Shown: positions 6,124 through 13,586 of the stretch, in pieces | Position numbering within the stretch: the stretch's first letter is position 1 | Layout of the letters: each line of letters begins with the position of its first letter | IMG/VR virus record: IMGVR_UViG_3300032322_001765 | Coordinates: 1-64,000 of that record | Reading direction: 5' to 3' (one strand) | DNA from: a virus | DNA length: 64,000 nt | Position numbers and translations under genes: made by a program | Notes under the pieces: generated by a model | The model's input: the letters and a program-made list of their open reading frames with translations, nothing else | Told to the model about the DNA's origin: nothing | Database searches by the model: none

Positions 6124-6458
6124 TACATGCCTCGCTTAAACGTATTTAAAGAGGGGTTGCATGTATTGATTAAAAAAGTTTCACGTGAATGAGCTAGTTT
6201 TTTGCCTCGTACAATTTCGAGAACGCCGTAAGAAAAATTGTCAGGACCATAATTACGTAAACTTTGGCACAATCCCCAATCTTTGTTTTCAGTTAATGAT
6301 CTCTGCAAATGCTTTTGCATACGACGATGTAACGTTTTTTTGACGTTGCCTTTGTATGCAATTGCAGTTATCCCAACATATTGCTCATTTGTAACAATAT
6401 TTGTTACACAATAAACAACATGATTCCGATCACTACGCTTTTTACGATTTTTTAGCAT
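6123..6458 (-). CDS. GIY-YIG endonuclease-like protein, 111 aa
   Basis: The N-terminal part has the two halves of the GIY-YIG core, HVVYCVTN (residues 13-20) and QYVGIT (about 26-31), then a conserved Arg in LHRRMQKH and a late Glu (SRETFLINTCNPSLN). This is the catalytic nuclease fold of homing endonucleases and UvrC. There is no DNA-binding extension, so it is a minimal single-domain nuclease. I placed the start at Met 6458; a longer frame would translate the promoter. That ATG falls six bases after the TATAAT box, so the mRNA may be leaderless. Could act in host DNA degradation or as a free-standing homing nuclease. Confidence 0.72.
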   Translation of the reverse strand: MLKNRKKRSDRNHVVYCVTNIVTNEQYVGITAIAYKGNVKKTLHRRMQKHLQRSLTENKDWGLCQSLRNYGPDNFSYGVLEIVRGKKLAHSRETFLINTCNPSLNTFKRGM

Positions 6459-6464
6459 GATGCT

Positions 6465-6493
6465 ATTATATAGCCAAATCGATTTATTGTCAA
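6465..6493 (-). promoter_or_regulatory. Consensus sigma70 early promoter
   Basis: Minus strand: TTGACA, 17-base spacer ending ATTTGGCTA, TATAAT. The start codon of the nuclease gene lies at the expected transcription start. Confidence 0.92.
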
Positions 6494-6495
6494 CC

Positions 6496-6528
6496 AAAAA
6501 GAAATGTTACCCTAAAGCAACATTTCTT
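6496..6528 (-). terminator. Rho-independent terminator
   Basis: Inverted repeat AAGAAATGTT / AACATTTCTT with a 10-base loop, followed on the minus strand by TTTT. It ends the 62-aa gene at 6534 just before the next promoter. Confidence 0.75.
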
Positions 6529-6533
6529 GTCAT

Positions 6534-6722
6534 TTAAGCAACTTGTGTGTATGTTGCTCTAAAGAAACAATCGGGGTCTCCGAAAAAATACCCTTCACAG
6601 AACCTTTTGGCTTCTTCCTCAGTAGTGAAAAACTTCTCACCCATATGCCGCTGACCGTAGCCTCGTTCGTATTCAGTCATTGTCACTTTGAAAAGTGTTG
6701 TTTTTATGTTAACTTCAGTCAT
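6534..6722 (-). CDS. Hypothetical protein, 62 aa
   Basis: Small protein with a strong AAAGGAG site (MTEVNIKTTLFKVTMTEYER start). The middle, EKFFTTEEEAKRFCEGYFFG, is typical of small phage proteins with a strand followed by an acidic helix. It ends FFRATYTQVA. Its ribosome binding site lies in the last codons of the 21-aa gene upstream, and a terminator follows. Function unknown. Confidence 0.62.
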   Translation of the reverse strand: MTEVNIKTTLFKVTMTEYERGYGQRHMGEKFFTTEEEAKRFCEGYFFGDPDCFFRATYTQVA

Positions 6723-6723
6723 A

Positions 6724-6789
6724 TTAGTCTCCTTTAGGGAGTGTTATTATCCAAATAAATATTAGCAAAAGTATAAGAAACCAGAACAT
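6724..6789 (-). CDS. Membrane microprotein, 21 aa
   Basis: MFWFLILLLIFIWIITL followed by a short polar end. Almost the whole peptide is one membrane helix. A strong AAAGGAG site precedes the ATG and a good promoter lies at 6820-6848, so this is very likely translated in spite of its length. Its TAA is one base before the ATG of the 62-aa gene (TAA-T-ATG). Confidence 0.65.
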   Translation of the reverse strand: MFWFLILLLIFIWIITLPKGD

Positions 6790-6819
6790 TAAGCTCTCCT
6801 TTTATTCTACTACAATCAT

Positions 6820-6848
6820 ATTGTAGCACCTAAATATTTATTTGTCAA
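6820..6848 (-). promoter_or_regulatory. Sigma70 promoter
   Basis: Minus strand: TTGACA-N17-TACAAT. It overlaps the end of the HEXXH gene and drives the microprotein and 62-aa gene. Its spacer lacks the GTTTGGC motif of the other early promoters. Confidence 0.85.
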
Positions 6849-7278
6849 TTTTTAAAAACTGTAGTGCTTTTGACAACACTTCTTGTTGTTTGCTGTACGC
6901 ATCATATTCCCATGGCAAATTGATGTACTCGTCATATGGCATAGATTCTGATAAGTTTTTAGTAATTAAAACCCCATGCCAATAAAACTCACCTTTTCTA
7001 GTTATTTTCAAAACTTTGGTAAATTTTTGATGGACATGAATTAGTTCGTGGACAAGAATCAATGGCACTGACTCAATAGGTAAATCATGATTTATGCCAA
7101 TTCGATTCATATGAATCATATCAATGCCACCGTATACAGACTTGCCTAAATCGTATATACAAACTTCTATAATAGGCGGCAGTTCAATGATATTTGATAC
7201 TGCAAGTGCTATTTTATCAACGATATTTTCATATCGCCAATTGTAGTTATTATTTTGATAAAAATATTTTACGTTCAC
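6838..7278 (-). CDS. HEXXH metallopeptidase-like protein, 146 aa
   Basis: The motif HELIHVHQ (residues 77-84) is a zinc-binding HEXXH on a helix, preceded by hydrophobic VPLILV as in zincin-type peptidases and SprT-like proteins. A third zinc ligand would be expected downstream; a Glu in LPWEYDAYSKQQEV is a candidate, as in many small phage zincins. It starts with GTG, overlapping the TGA of the D,D-peptidase gene (GTGA). No signal peptide is seen. It may process a protein or take part in wall degradation with its neighbour. Peptidase activity is inferred from the motif only. Confidence 0.62.
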   Translation of the reverse strand: MNVKYFYQNNNYNWRYENIVDKIALAVSNIIELPPIIEVCIYDLGKSVYGGIDMIHMNRIGINHDLPIESVPLILVHELIHVHQKFTKVLKITRKGEFYWHGVLITKNLSESMPYDEYINLPWEYDAYSKQQEVLSKALQFLKIDK

Positions 7279-8084
7279 ACGTGTTGAATAGTTGAAAAAC
7301 TTTTATCTAATATTTTTTGTCTTTCTTGTTTTGTTCTTGCGCCCAAAACAATAATGTTGTACAACTGGTTATTTGAAACAACTAACATAGTAATACAAAA
7401 TCCTGCTGCTCTCGTAAAACCAGTCTTAATTGTTATTACACCATTTTGACCAAAATAGTTACTTGTTGCTTTACTAGTCAACACGAAATTTTTTGGTTCA
7501 CGATTTTGTTTTCTTTTCTTTTTCACCTTTTTAATTTTTTTGGTAATGACGCCTTCGGGTGTAGTTATAACCTTTTGTGATTGTGCAGCACTTTTTACAA
7601 TGTCAAAAGTACTCACCGCATTTGTAAGTAAAATTAAATCGTTTACAGAACTATGATTCATTGGGCTTAGACCAGTTGGTTCTACAAATCCTGAATTATG
7701 CATCCCAAGGGTTCGTGCATAATCATTCATTTTGTTTATGAAAGAGGGTTGACCACCAGGGTAATGTTGAGACAAAGTAATTGCTGCTACATTGTCACTA
7801 CTAATAAGAGCCATGTTAACTAACTCTTTTCTAGTTAGAATCATACCTTTCTGTAATTTAGTATTAGGTGTTCTACTTGAGGTTACCTTTAATTTTTCAG
7901 TAAGGTCTTGTTTTTCTTTTAATACAGTATACACAGTTAACAACTTGCTAATGCTAGCAATACTAACCTGTTCTGAATTAAGTGATCCTTGAATGACTTC
8001 ACCGTTACTAACATTGTAAACAACACTAGTAGGTGCGGCAAAGCAAAAGCAAGGAACTAATAAAAGTAAAAATAATTTTCGCAT
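7275..8084 (-). CDS. D-alanyl-D-alanine carboxypeptidase/endopeptidase-like (S11 family)
   Basis: A penicillin-binding-protein fold. The signal peptide is MRKLFLLLLVPCFCFAA. The three catalytic motifs are SISK (Ser44-Lys47), SDN (96-98) and KTG (220-222), in the order and spacing of the S11 D,D-peptidases (PbpG/DacA type). About 269 residues, close to the catalytic domain alone, with no C-terminal anchor. A Lys/Arg-rich stretch (about 182-197) is inserted before the KTG motif. The enzyme would cut D-Ala-D-Ala or cross-bridges of peptidoglycan in the periplasm. The upstream Met at 8102 is possible, but the signal peptide favours 8084. Such genes are usually bacterial, so transfer from a host is likely. 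Confidence 0.82.
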   Translation of the reverse strand: MRKLFLLLLVPCFCFAAPTSVVYNVSNGEVIQGSLNSEQVSIASISKLLTVYTVLKEKQDLTEKLKVTSSRTPNTKLQKGMILTRKELVNMALISSDNVAAITLSQHYPGGQPSFINKMNDYARTLGMHNSGFVEPTGLSPMNHSSVNDLILLTNAVSTFDIVKSAAQSQKVITTPEGVITKKIKKVKKKRKQNREPKNFVLTSKATSNYFGQNGVITIKTGFTRAAGFCITMLVVSNNQLYNIIVLGARTKQERQKILDKSFSTIQHV

Positions 8085-8088
8085 ATAA

Positions 8089-8096
8089 TATTTATT
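8089..8096 (-). promoter_or_regulatory. T4-type late promoter candidate
   Basis: AATAAATA on the minus strand, ending four bases before the ATG of the D,D-peptidase. It overlaps a sigma70-like TATAAT (8094-8099), so either or both could be used. Confidence 0.45.
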
Positions 8097-8164
8097 ATAC
8101 ATTACAACAGTAGAAATATGAAGCTATAAAGGTAAGGTAAAAGGTGATAAGTAGCCACTCTTTT

Positions 8165-8172
8165 TATAAATA
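8165..8172 (+). promoter_or_regulatory. T4-type late promoter
   Basis: TATAAATA, an exact match to the T4 late consensus, ending five bases before the ATG at 8178. The message would start at the start codon. Confidence 0.6.
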
Positions 8173-8177
8173 TCGAG

Positions 8178-9305
8178 ATGACACTGGAAGAACTGGATGC
8201 TACAGCCAAACAAGCTTACTACAGTATGGATTTACCCACTGCTTTGCGCTGCTATGCTGAAGCATTTGTAAGATATCCTAAGTTGGCACTTGCCTACAAC
8301 AACTATGGAAATATTTTAAGAGAAACGGGTTATCCTGAAGAAGCATATGGGTTTTTGGAGACAGCCATGAAGCTTGACCCAACTGATAGAAATTTCCCAT
8401 TTAATTATGCTGTTGCTCATTTAGCAGCAGGAGATTTAGAAAAAGGGTGGGAACTTTTTGAGGCTCGATGGAGATTTAAACATCACGAACACACTTTAGA
8501 AGGATGGACTAAACCTAGATGGAATGGAGAATCGATAGCAGGCAAACGGTTACTTATCACCTGTGAAGAAGGTGACGGTGACAATATTCAATTTATAAGA
8601 TTTGTTGATCAACTAAGTGAACTTGATATTGAACCAATCATACAAACAGAAGTGCAATTAGAAAAATTATTTAAAAATAGTTTTCCTAAATTTACAGTAA
8701 TTAATAATACTCAAGAATTTGATGACTTTGATTATTGGACTCCTATTTTAAGTATTCCCAAATGTCTAAACATAACGTATGCTAATTTACCAAAAAGTAA
8801 AAAATATTTACAAGCATCAAACAAAAGTTTACAAAAATGGAAAAAAGTTATAGGCAAAAAAACTAAACCAATTATTGGATTATGTTGGAGCGGCACAAGC
8901 AAACGTTATCCGTTAGCTGAACTAATTAAATTATTGCCGGCTACAAAAGAATATGATTATGTTAATTTACAAATAAAATACACGGATGAAGAAAAAAGTA
9001 TTTTAGAAATTAATAATGTAAAGTGTTTTAAAGAAAATGTTAAGGATTGGGAAGATACGGCTGCATTAATTGATTACTGTGATATGGTTATAAGCATAGA
9101 CACAGGAATAGTACACTTAGCAGGATCGTTAAACAAACAAACAGTTTTGTTGTTAGACAAATACAAATCGTGTTGGCGTTGGTTATATGATAGTGAAAAG
9201 ACTTTATGGTATGATAGTTTAACCTTAATTAGACAAAGAGAACAGAATAATTATGATGAACAACTTTTTAGAGTATGGGAAACTATTAAACGTAACGGTC
9301 TGTAA
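8178..9305 (+). CDS. TPR / GT9-like glycosyltransferase, 375 aa
   Basis: Residues 1-100 are TPR helices (ALRCYAEAFVRYPKLALAYN; GYPEEAYGFLETAMKLDPTD). Residues 115-375 form a GT-B type glycosyltransferase like the heptosyltransferase family: GKRLLITCEEGDGDNIQFIR early, then PIIGLCWSGTSKRYP, and near the end DMVISIDTGIVHLAGSLNK, the nucleotide-sugar site. Proteins with this layout are frequent in bacteria and aquatic phages. It would transfer a sugar onto a surface glycan or protein; the substrate is unknown. It stands alone on the plus strand, converges with the 94-aa gene (20-base overlap), and has no ribosome binding site. Confidence 0.8.
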   Translation: MTLEELDATAKQAYYSMDLPTALRCYAEAFVRYPKLALAYNNYGNILRETGYPEEAYGFLETAMKLDPTDRNFPFNYAVAHLAAGDLEKGWELFEARWRFKHHEHTLEGWTKPRWNGESIAGKRLLITCEEGDGDNIQFIRFVDQLSELDIEPIIQTEVQLEKLFKNSFPKFTVINNTQEFDDFDYWTPILSIPKCLNITYANLPKSKKYLQASNKSLQKWKKVIGKKTKPIIGLCWSGTSKRYPLAELIKLLPATKEYDYVNLQIKYTDEEKSILEINNVKCFKENVKDWEDTAALIDYCDMVISIDTGIVHLAGSLNKQTVLLLDKYKSCWRWLYDSEKTLWYDSLTLIRQREQNNYDEQLFRVWETIKRNGL

Positions 9306-9570
9306 ATATTCCTCGTACTGTGCTTCTTGCTAGTAATCTTTGTTCTTTAATAGATTCATAAAATTCATAATTTCTTATGAACTCTGTATCTTTTTCGTAA
9401 TTATAATTTCTTAATAACCTGTGATATTCTTGCAAAGTTAATAGTTTACTTAGTTCTTCCCAATTAACTTCTCTATTTTTTTCCGCATGCCATCTTTGAA
9501 CTTGGTCATTTCTTATTGACCATTGTGATACTTCATTTAGTAGTGTGGATGATATTCTAGGAATAGTCAT
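9286..9570 (-). CDS. Hypothetical protein, 94 aa
   Basis: A charged, mostly helical protein (MTIPRISSTLLNEVSQWSIR; LLTLQEYHRLLRNYNYEKD). The C-terminal 7 codons overlap the end of the converging glycosyltransferase gene. It follows the 44-aa membrane gene by six bases. Small helical proteins with LLTLQEY-like segments occur near tail genes in T4-like phages of aquatic bacteria, but I cannot assign a role. Confidence 0.6.
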   Translation of the reverse strand: MTIPRISSTLLNEVSQWSIRNDQVQRWHAEKNREVNWEELSKLLTLQEYHRLLRNYNYEKDTEFIRNYEFYESIKEQRLLARSTVRGIFTDRYV

Positions 9571-9576
9571 TTGACA

Positions 9577-9711
9577 TTAATCGAACAAATCATCTTTTTT
9601 GTCAGGTTGAACCCATTCATTATATAATATAAAAAATGCTATACTAATTGCACCCATTAATAGGACACCAACTAAAAATCCGATTATAAAATACAATTGT
9701 TCAACACCCAT
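9577..9711 (-). CDS. Small single-pass membrane protein, 44 aa
   Basis: MGVEQLYFIIGFLVGVLLMG, then AISIAFFILYNEWVQ and an acidic tail KKDDLFD. One long hydrophobic helix is followed by a charged cytoplasmic-type tail. A CATAAATA late-promoter octamer (9718-9725) ends six bases before the ATG and there is no ribosome binding site. Lies nine bases after the stop of the Trp-repeat gene. Confidence 0.58.
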   Translation of the reverse strand: MGVEQLYFIIGFLVGVLLMGAISIAFFILYNEWVQPDKKDDLFD

Positions 9712-9717
9712 AATAAG

Positions 9718-9725
9718 TATTTATG
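9718..9725 (-). promoter_or_regulatory. T4-type late promoter candidate
   Basis: CATAAATA on the minus strand, six bases ahead of the 44-aa gene and overlapping the stop codon of the 793-aa gene. Confidence 0.45.
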
Positions 9726-12102
9726 ACTGTAAATTATTGGTATTAGTGTAATGATTATAGAGCCATTCCCAATCGTAACTTAATTTTAATTTATCAAATT
9801 CACCATTAACTGTTTCATAGTAATCTACCGCATCTTTTGCACCTTTTAAAGACCACTGACTAAATTGCCCATCAGCTACACTTAACCAAACATCTAATCT
9901 ATATCTACTTTGTTCATCAATTACATTTAAAGAATTATATTTTAACTTGATGACTTCTCTAAACGCAGTTCGCCAAGTATCCCATTCGCTAGTATTATAA
10001 ATACCTATTCCAGAATTTATATTGACTAAAGTATGAGGGCTATCTAATGTAAAATCTAGTCCTTTGCCAGTAGTTGATAGGGTAAGATTTTTGTTATTTA
10101 AAACAACAGCCATATGTCCATATTCTAACCCATTTAAAATATTTGTGGCAGTGAAGATATAATGTTTTGAAGTATGAGTTCGTTTTGGTTGATAACTAAA
10201 ATCAAAATTAGGACTGACCTTACACTTGCTGTTTATTAAAAAGTACCAAGGAGTTAAAGCAGCGTTTGCTGCTGCATGTTGACTCGCAACTCTTCCTTTA
10301 ACGTTACTAACTTTTATTACTCTATTCGGCAAATGTTTAGTTACTTCTAATAAATGTTCGTAGCGGTCATTTTCACCTTGTTCTCCGTTACTTAAAAATA
10401 TAATATCTAATGGTTCATGACGATACCCTAAATTATGATATTTGACATATGGATAATCTTCTAATTTATCGTACATCTTTACTTTTGCATTCTTAGGAAT
10501 CAAAGCTGCAACATCATCTACAATATGAACGTGTGGTATTGAGTCATCTGAAATTATATTAGAGAAATTAAGATTAATATTGCCTATATAGGTATATGTG
10601 GTTTCTTCTTTGTATTCATTTATTCTATCAAAAATACTATCAATATACTCTACTTCGTTTATTTTTAAATCACATTTAATCTCATTTATAAATTTATTAC
10701 TTTGTGCATTTTTTGATTTATAAATTACTGTTGGCATATTTTCGCTAGAATGATACTGGTTACCAAACACGTAATTATATTTTTCTTCTGTATCATCTGG
10801 ATGCCAACTAAAATCAAAACTATCAATGTTAATTGGTTCAACAACTCTAAAATTACGTATATTTGGTAATTTGATTACTCGTTGATCCGAACAATATTTT
10901 TTTATAGCTACACTAGATTCAACATATATAGGACCGCCGGTTTTTTGCCATTGAGTTCCAAATTCATAATTCATCAACGGATCATGTGGATTAGGCACCC
11001 AGCCGTAATCGAACATTCTGTCATCAATATCATTAGGTATTTTCCAGTTTTCTTTATTTGGTAATAAAACTGCTTTTATATCTTTGATATATTTTTTATC
11101 AGTCGCATCTTTAACTCTATATTGGTAGGTTGGCATAGTTTCACCATCATACCATTGATTACCAAAAACATAGATGTAGGGAGGGTCGTGCGGGTTCGGC
11201 ACCCAACTTTGATCTATTACTGCATTATTAACTAATGGGCGCCAGCATCTACTATCAACATCAGGTAACAAAGTTGCTAACAAATCATGTACATATTTCT
11301 TTTCAATAGCTCCTTTTACCTTATACTGATAAGTAGGCATTGTTTTACTATCATACCATTGATTACCAAAAACATAAATGTACGGCGGCTCCGTTTCGTC
11401 TGGGTGCCATGAAAAATCAATTGTGCTGTTGCTAACTAAAGGTCTCCAACATCTATCATTACTGTCAGGTAATTTTTTTACTTTTTGAAAGTCAACATAC
11501 TTAACACCATGTGCATTTTCATTTATGTACGTAGGTCCTCCTGTCTTCTGCCATTGAGTTCCGAACTGCCAATTTAAGGGAGGTTCGTATGGATTAGGGC
11601 ACCAACTATAATCAAAGTTACTATCATCAATATTATCAGGAATTTGCCACTTATCTTTGTTTGATAATAAAGTAGCTTTTACATTGTATACATATTTCTT
11701 ATCTGTTGCACCTTTAACTCTATATTGGTATGTGGGCATTGTTTCACTATCATGCCATTGATTACCAAATACATAGATAAAGGGAGGGTCAGTATCGTCA
11801 GGATGCCAACTGTAATCAATAGTTGCATTGGCAATGAGAGGTCTCCAACATCGATTATTAGAATCAGGCAATCTTATTGCGTGTTGAAGATTTTGATATT
11901 TTATTCCTTCATGCTGCGGCACGATGAATTTAGGTCCGCCTGTCTTCTGCCACTGAGTTCCAAATTGATGTATGTAGGGTCTTTCGTAGATATAAGGGCG
12001 CCAATTAAAATCAAAGTTACTTGTATCTAATCCTTCTGGTATCTCCCAATAACCTTGTTCATTTAATTTTTTTCTGCGTTCTAGTTCTTCTTCACTATAC
12101 AT
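9721..12102 (-). CDS. Seven-repeat Trp-rich protein with glycosyltransferase-like C-terminal domain, 793 aa
   Basis: Residues 27-480 hold seven units of about 60-72 residues. Each has a (D/S)(F/I)D.SW.P core, a hydrophobic strand and an FG(N/T)QW motif. Two types alternate: type A ends FGTQWQKTGGP, type B ends FGNQW.DS.TMPT.QY; the order is A-B-A-B-B-A-B. Residues 510-793 match the 315-aa protein at 19771-20718 by eye (shared '.V..VKG..A.H.AA..A' and a later W..AFRE or W.AGFRE). Where that protein has LIDGDN, this one has FLINSKC, so the DxD-like metal site is lost. Similar repeats occur, from memory, in glycan-related phage proteins. Its ATG overlaps the stop of the carbamoyltransferase (TAATG). 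Confidence 0.65.
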   Translation of the reverse strand: MYSEEELERRKKLNEQGYWEIPEGLDTSNFDFNWRPYIYERPYIHQFGTQWQKTGGPKFIVPQHEGIKYQNLQHAIRLPDSNNRCWRPLIANATIDYSWHPDDTDPPFIYVFGNQWHDSETMPTYQYRVKGATDKKYVYNVKATLLSNKDKWQIPDNIDDSNFDYSWCPNPYEPPLNWQFGTQWQKTGGPTYINENAHGVKYVDFQKVKKLPDSNDRCWRPLVSNSTIDFSWHPDETEPPYIYVFGNQWYDSKTMPTYQYKVKGAIEKKYVHDLLATLLPDVDSRCWRPLVNNAVIDQSWVPNPHDPPYIYVFGNQWYDGETMPTYQYRVKDATDKKYIKDIKAVLLPNKENWKIPNDIDDRMFDYGWVPNPHDPLMNYEFGTQWQKTGGPIYVESSVAIKKYCSDQRVIKLPNIRNFRVVEPINIDSFDFSWHPDDTEEKYNYVFGNQYHSSENMPTVIYKSKNAQSNKFINEIKCDLKINEVEYIDSIFDRINEYKEETTYTYIGNINLNFSNIISDDSIPHVHIVDDVAALIPKNAKVKMYDKLEDYPYVKYHNLGYRHEPLDIIFLSNGEQGENDRYEHLLEVTKHLPNRVIKVSNVKGRVASQHAAANAALTPWYFLINSKCKVSPNFDFSYQPKRTHTSKHYIFTATNILNGLEYGHMAVVLNNKNLTLSTTGKGLDFTLDSPHTLVNINSGIGIYNTSEWDTWRTAFREVIKLKYNSLNVIDEQSRYRLDVWLSVADGQFSQWSLKGAKDAVDYYETVNGEFDKLKLSYDWEWLYNHYTNTNNLQS
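10663..12024 (-). repeat. Seven tandem coding repeats (Trp-rich units)
   Basis: DNA for the seven units of the 793-aa protein. Units differ in sequence but keep SWHPD / SWVPNP / NWRP and FGNQW or FGTQW blocks, so this is an old, diverged tandem duplication. Confidence 0.85.
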
Positions 12103-13586
12103 TAGCTACACACTTTTACACCATACAACGTTTCAAATCTATCTGCGTCACTTCTATCATTGACCATAGGTTCGCCTCGTATGTTTAATGATGTATTTAA
12201 GAGCATAGGACAACCAGTCATAATATACCATTTTTCTAGCAATTCTCTGATTCCCGAACCATCTTTTTTAACTGTCTGTACTCGACTGGTGCCGTCAACA
12301 TGGCATATAGCAGGAAAAGAATCAGGAAACTTACAATTAGCGATTGATTGCATATAAGGGCTATGATCCCACCCATTACAGAAATCAAAATACTGGTCAG
12401 CCATTTCATAAAGTATGACAGGGGCGAAGGGTCTAAATTGTTGTCTACGCTTAATTTCATTCACTTTGCCTTTTATATCAATTTGTCTAGGATCAGCCAG
12501 TAAACTTCTATTGCCCAATGCTCTAGGACCAAACTCTGCTTTTCCTGATGCAACACCAACTATTTTATTTTTAAGTAATTCATCTAATATATTATTAACA
12601 GGATACTTACCTTTTATATCATATCCTAAATATGCAGTGTTCCAATTAATAGCCATCCCATATGCAAGCGCAGCAGCACCTAAACTACTACCTGCATCAC
12701 CTGGATTAGGCATTATCCAAATATTATCAAAGTAATGTCCTAAATTTCTATTTGCTAAACAATTTAAGGCAACGCCGCCCATATAAACTAAATTACTACT
12801 AAAATTAAAATCCTTTGCTCTACGCATCACATTATAGATTAAATTTTCTGCTAAGTCTTGCGCACCTCTTGCAATTATAAATTCATCCATTGTGTCAAAC
12901 TCTTTATCATTTAATCCTAAATGTAAATTTTCTTTAAACTGAATTTCCCACTCATCGTTAATAAAATAATCTTTAAGTTGGTTTTTAAAAAGTTCACTAC
13001 TTACGCCATACGCACTCATACCCATTAAAATATATTCTTCTTCCATAGGTTCTAATCCGGCTTTTTGTGTCATTGCACTATAAAATAAACCTATACTATT
13101 TGGATAACCTTGACGCCATAACAACTTATATTTTGCAGCTCCCATATGGTTATACTCAGCAGCCCATATACTTATAGTGTCAAACTCTCCGATAGCGTCT
13201 ATTACAACTACAGTAGCTCTTTGAAAGGGGCTAGTTTGAAATCCGGCTGCGGCGTGACTTAAATGATGGTTATACGAAACAATTTTTTGATTAGATTTAA
13301 GTAATGGTTTAATTTGATCATTTAATACTTGTTTAGTTGTCAATTTATTAATTTGTAAACCTTCACCAGAATACAAACGTCTTAATTGTTTTTTAAAAGG
13401 ATTCTCATAATAAGCAATCGTGCTGATATTATAGTTTTGTACTTCTTGAATTAAATTTTCACAAATATTTTTATCATTTTTTATTTTACTATAACGCTCA
13501 CTATGCCCAGCAAAAACTATGCCACCTGTATTATTAATGACTGTTAATGCTGCATCATGAAAACCTGCACTAATACCAAGTATCAT
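12102..13586 (-). CDS. Carbamoyltransferase (NodU/CmcH family), 494 aa
   Basis: The N-terminal part is the Kae1-like domain: MILGISAGFHDAALTVIN, the metal-binding HHLSHAA (residues 106-112), and VVIDAIGEFDTISIW. GGVALNCLANR and GDAGSSLGAAALAYG follow. The C-terminal YrdC-like part has SGKAEFGPRALGNRSLLADP and ends with LNTSLNIRGEPMV, all hallmarks of NodU/CmcH/TobZ O-carbamoyltransferases. These use carbamoyl phosphate and ATP to carbamoylate a sugar or antibiotic hydroxyl. Length is close to the bacterial family. Within a glycosyltransferase operon it would carbamoylate a glycan; the acceptor is unknown. Start overlaps the TGA of the 34-aa gene (ATGA). Confidence 0.9.
   Translation of the reverse strand: MILGISAGFHDAALTVINNTGGIVFAGHSERYSKIKNDKNICENLIQEVQNYNISTIAYYENPFKKQLRRLYSGEGLQINKLTTKQVLNDQIKPLLKSNQKIVSYNHHLSHAAAGFQTSPFQRATVVVIDAIGEFDTISIWAAEYNHMGAAKYKLLWRQGYPNSIGLFYSAMTQKAGLEPMEEEYILMGMSAYGVSSELFKNQLKDYFINDEWEIQFKENLHLGLNDKEFDTMDEFIIARGAQDLAENLIYNVMRRAKDFNFSSNLVYMGGVALNCLANRNLGHYFDNIWIMPNPGDAGSSLGAAALAYGMAINWNTAYLGYDIKGKYPVNNILDELLKNKIVGVASGKAEFGPRALGNRSLLADPRQIDIKGKVNEIKRRQQFRPFAPVILYEMADQYFDFCNGWDHSPYMQSIANCKFPDSFPAICHVDGTSRVQTVKKDGSGIRELLEKWYIMTGCPMLLNTSLNIRGEPMVNDRSDADRFETLYGVKVCS

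Noticed and set aside
6459-6497. Longer N-terminus for the GIY-YIG protein, and the like for the genes starting at 2873 and 3129
   Set aside because: The extra codons are the -35, spacer and -10 of a promoter; similar artificial N-termini appear at all three because the promoters are alike.
10663-12024. CRISPR-like or satellite DNA from the repeated unit
   Set aside because: The repeat is in coding frame, diverged at DNA level, and explained by the seven protein units.
12236-12460. 74-codon minus-strand frame with a hydrophobic middle
   Set aside because: It lies in a second frame inside the well-supported carbamoyltransferase gene.
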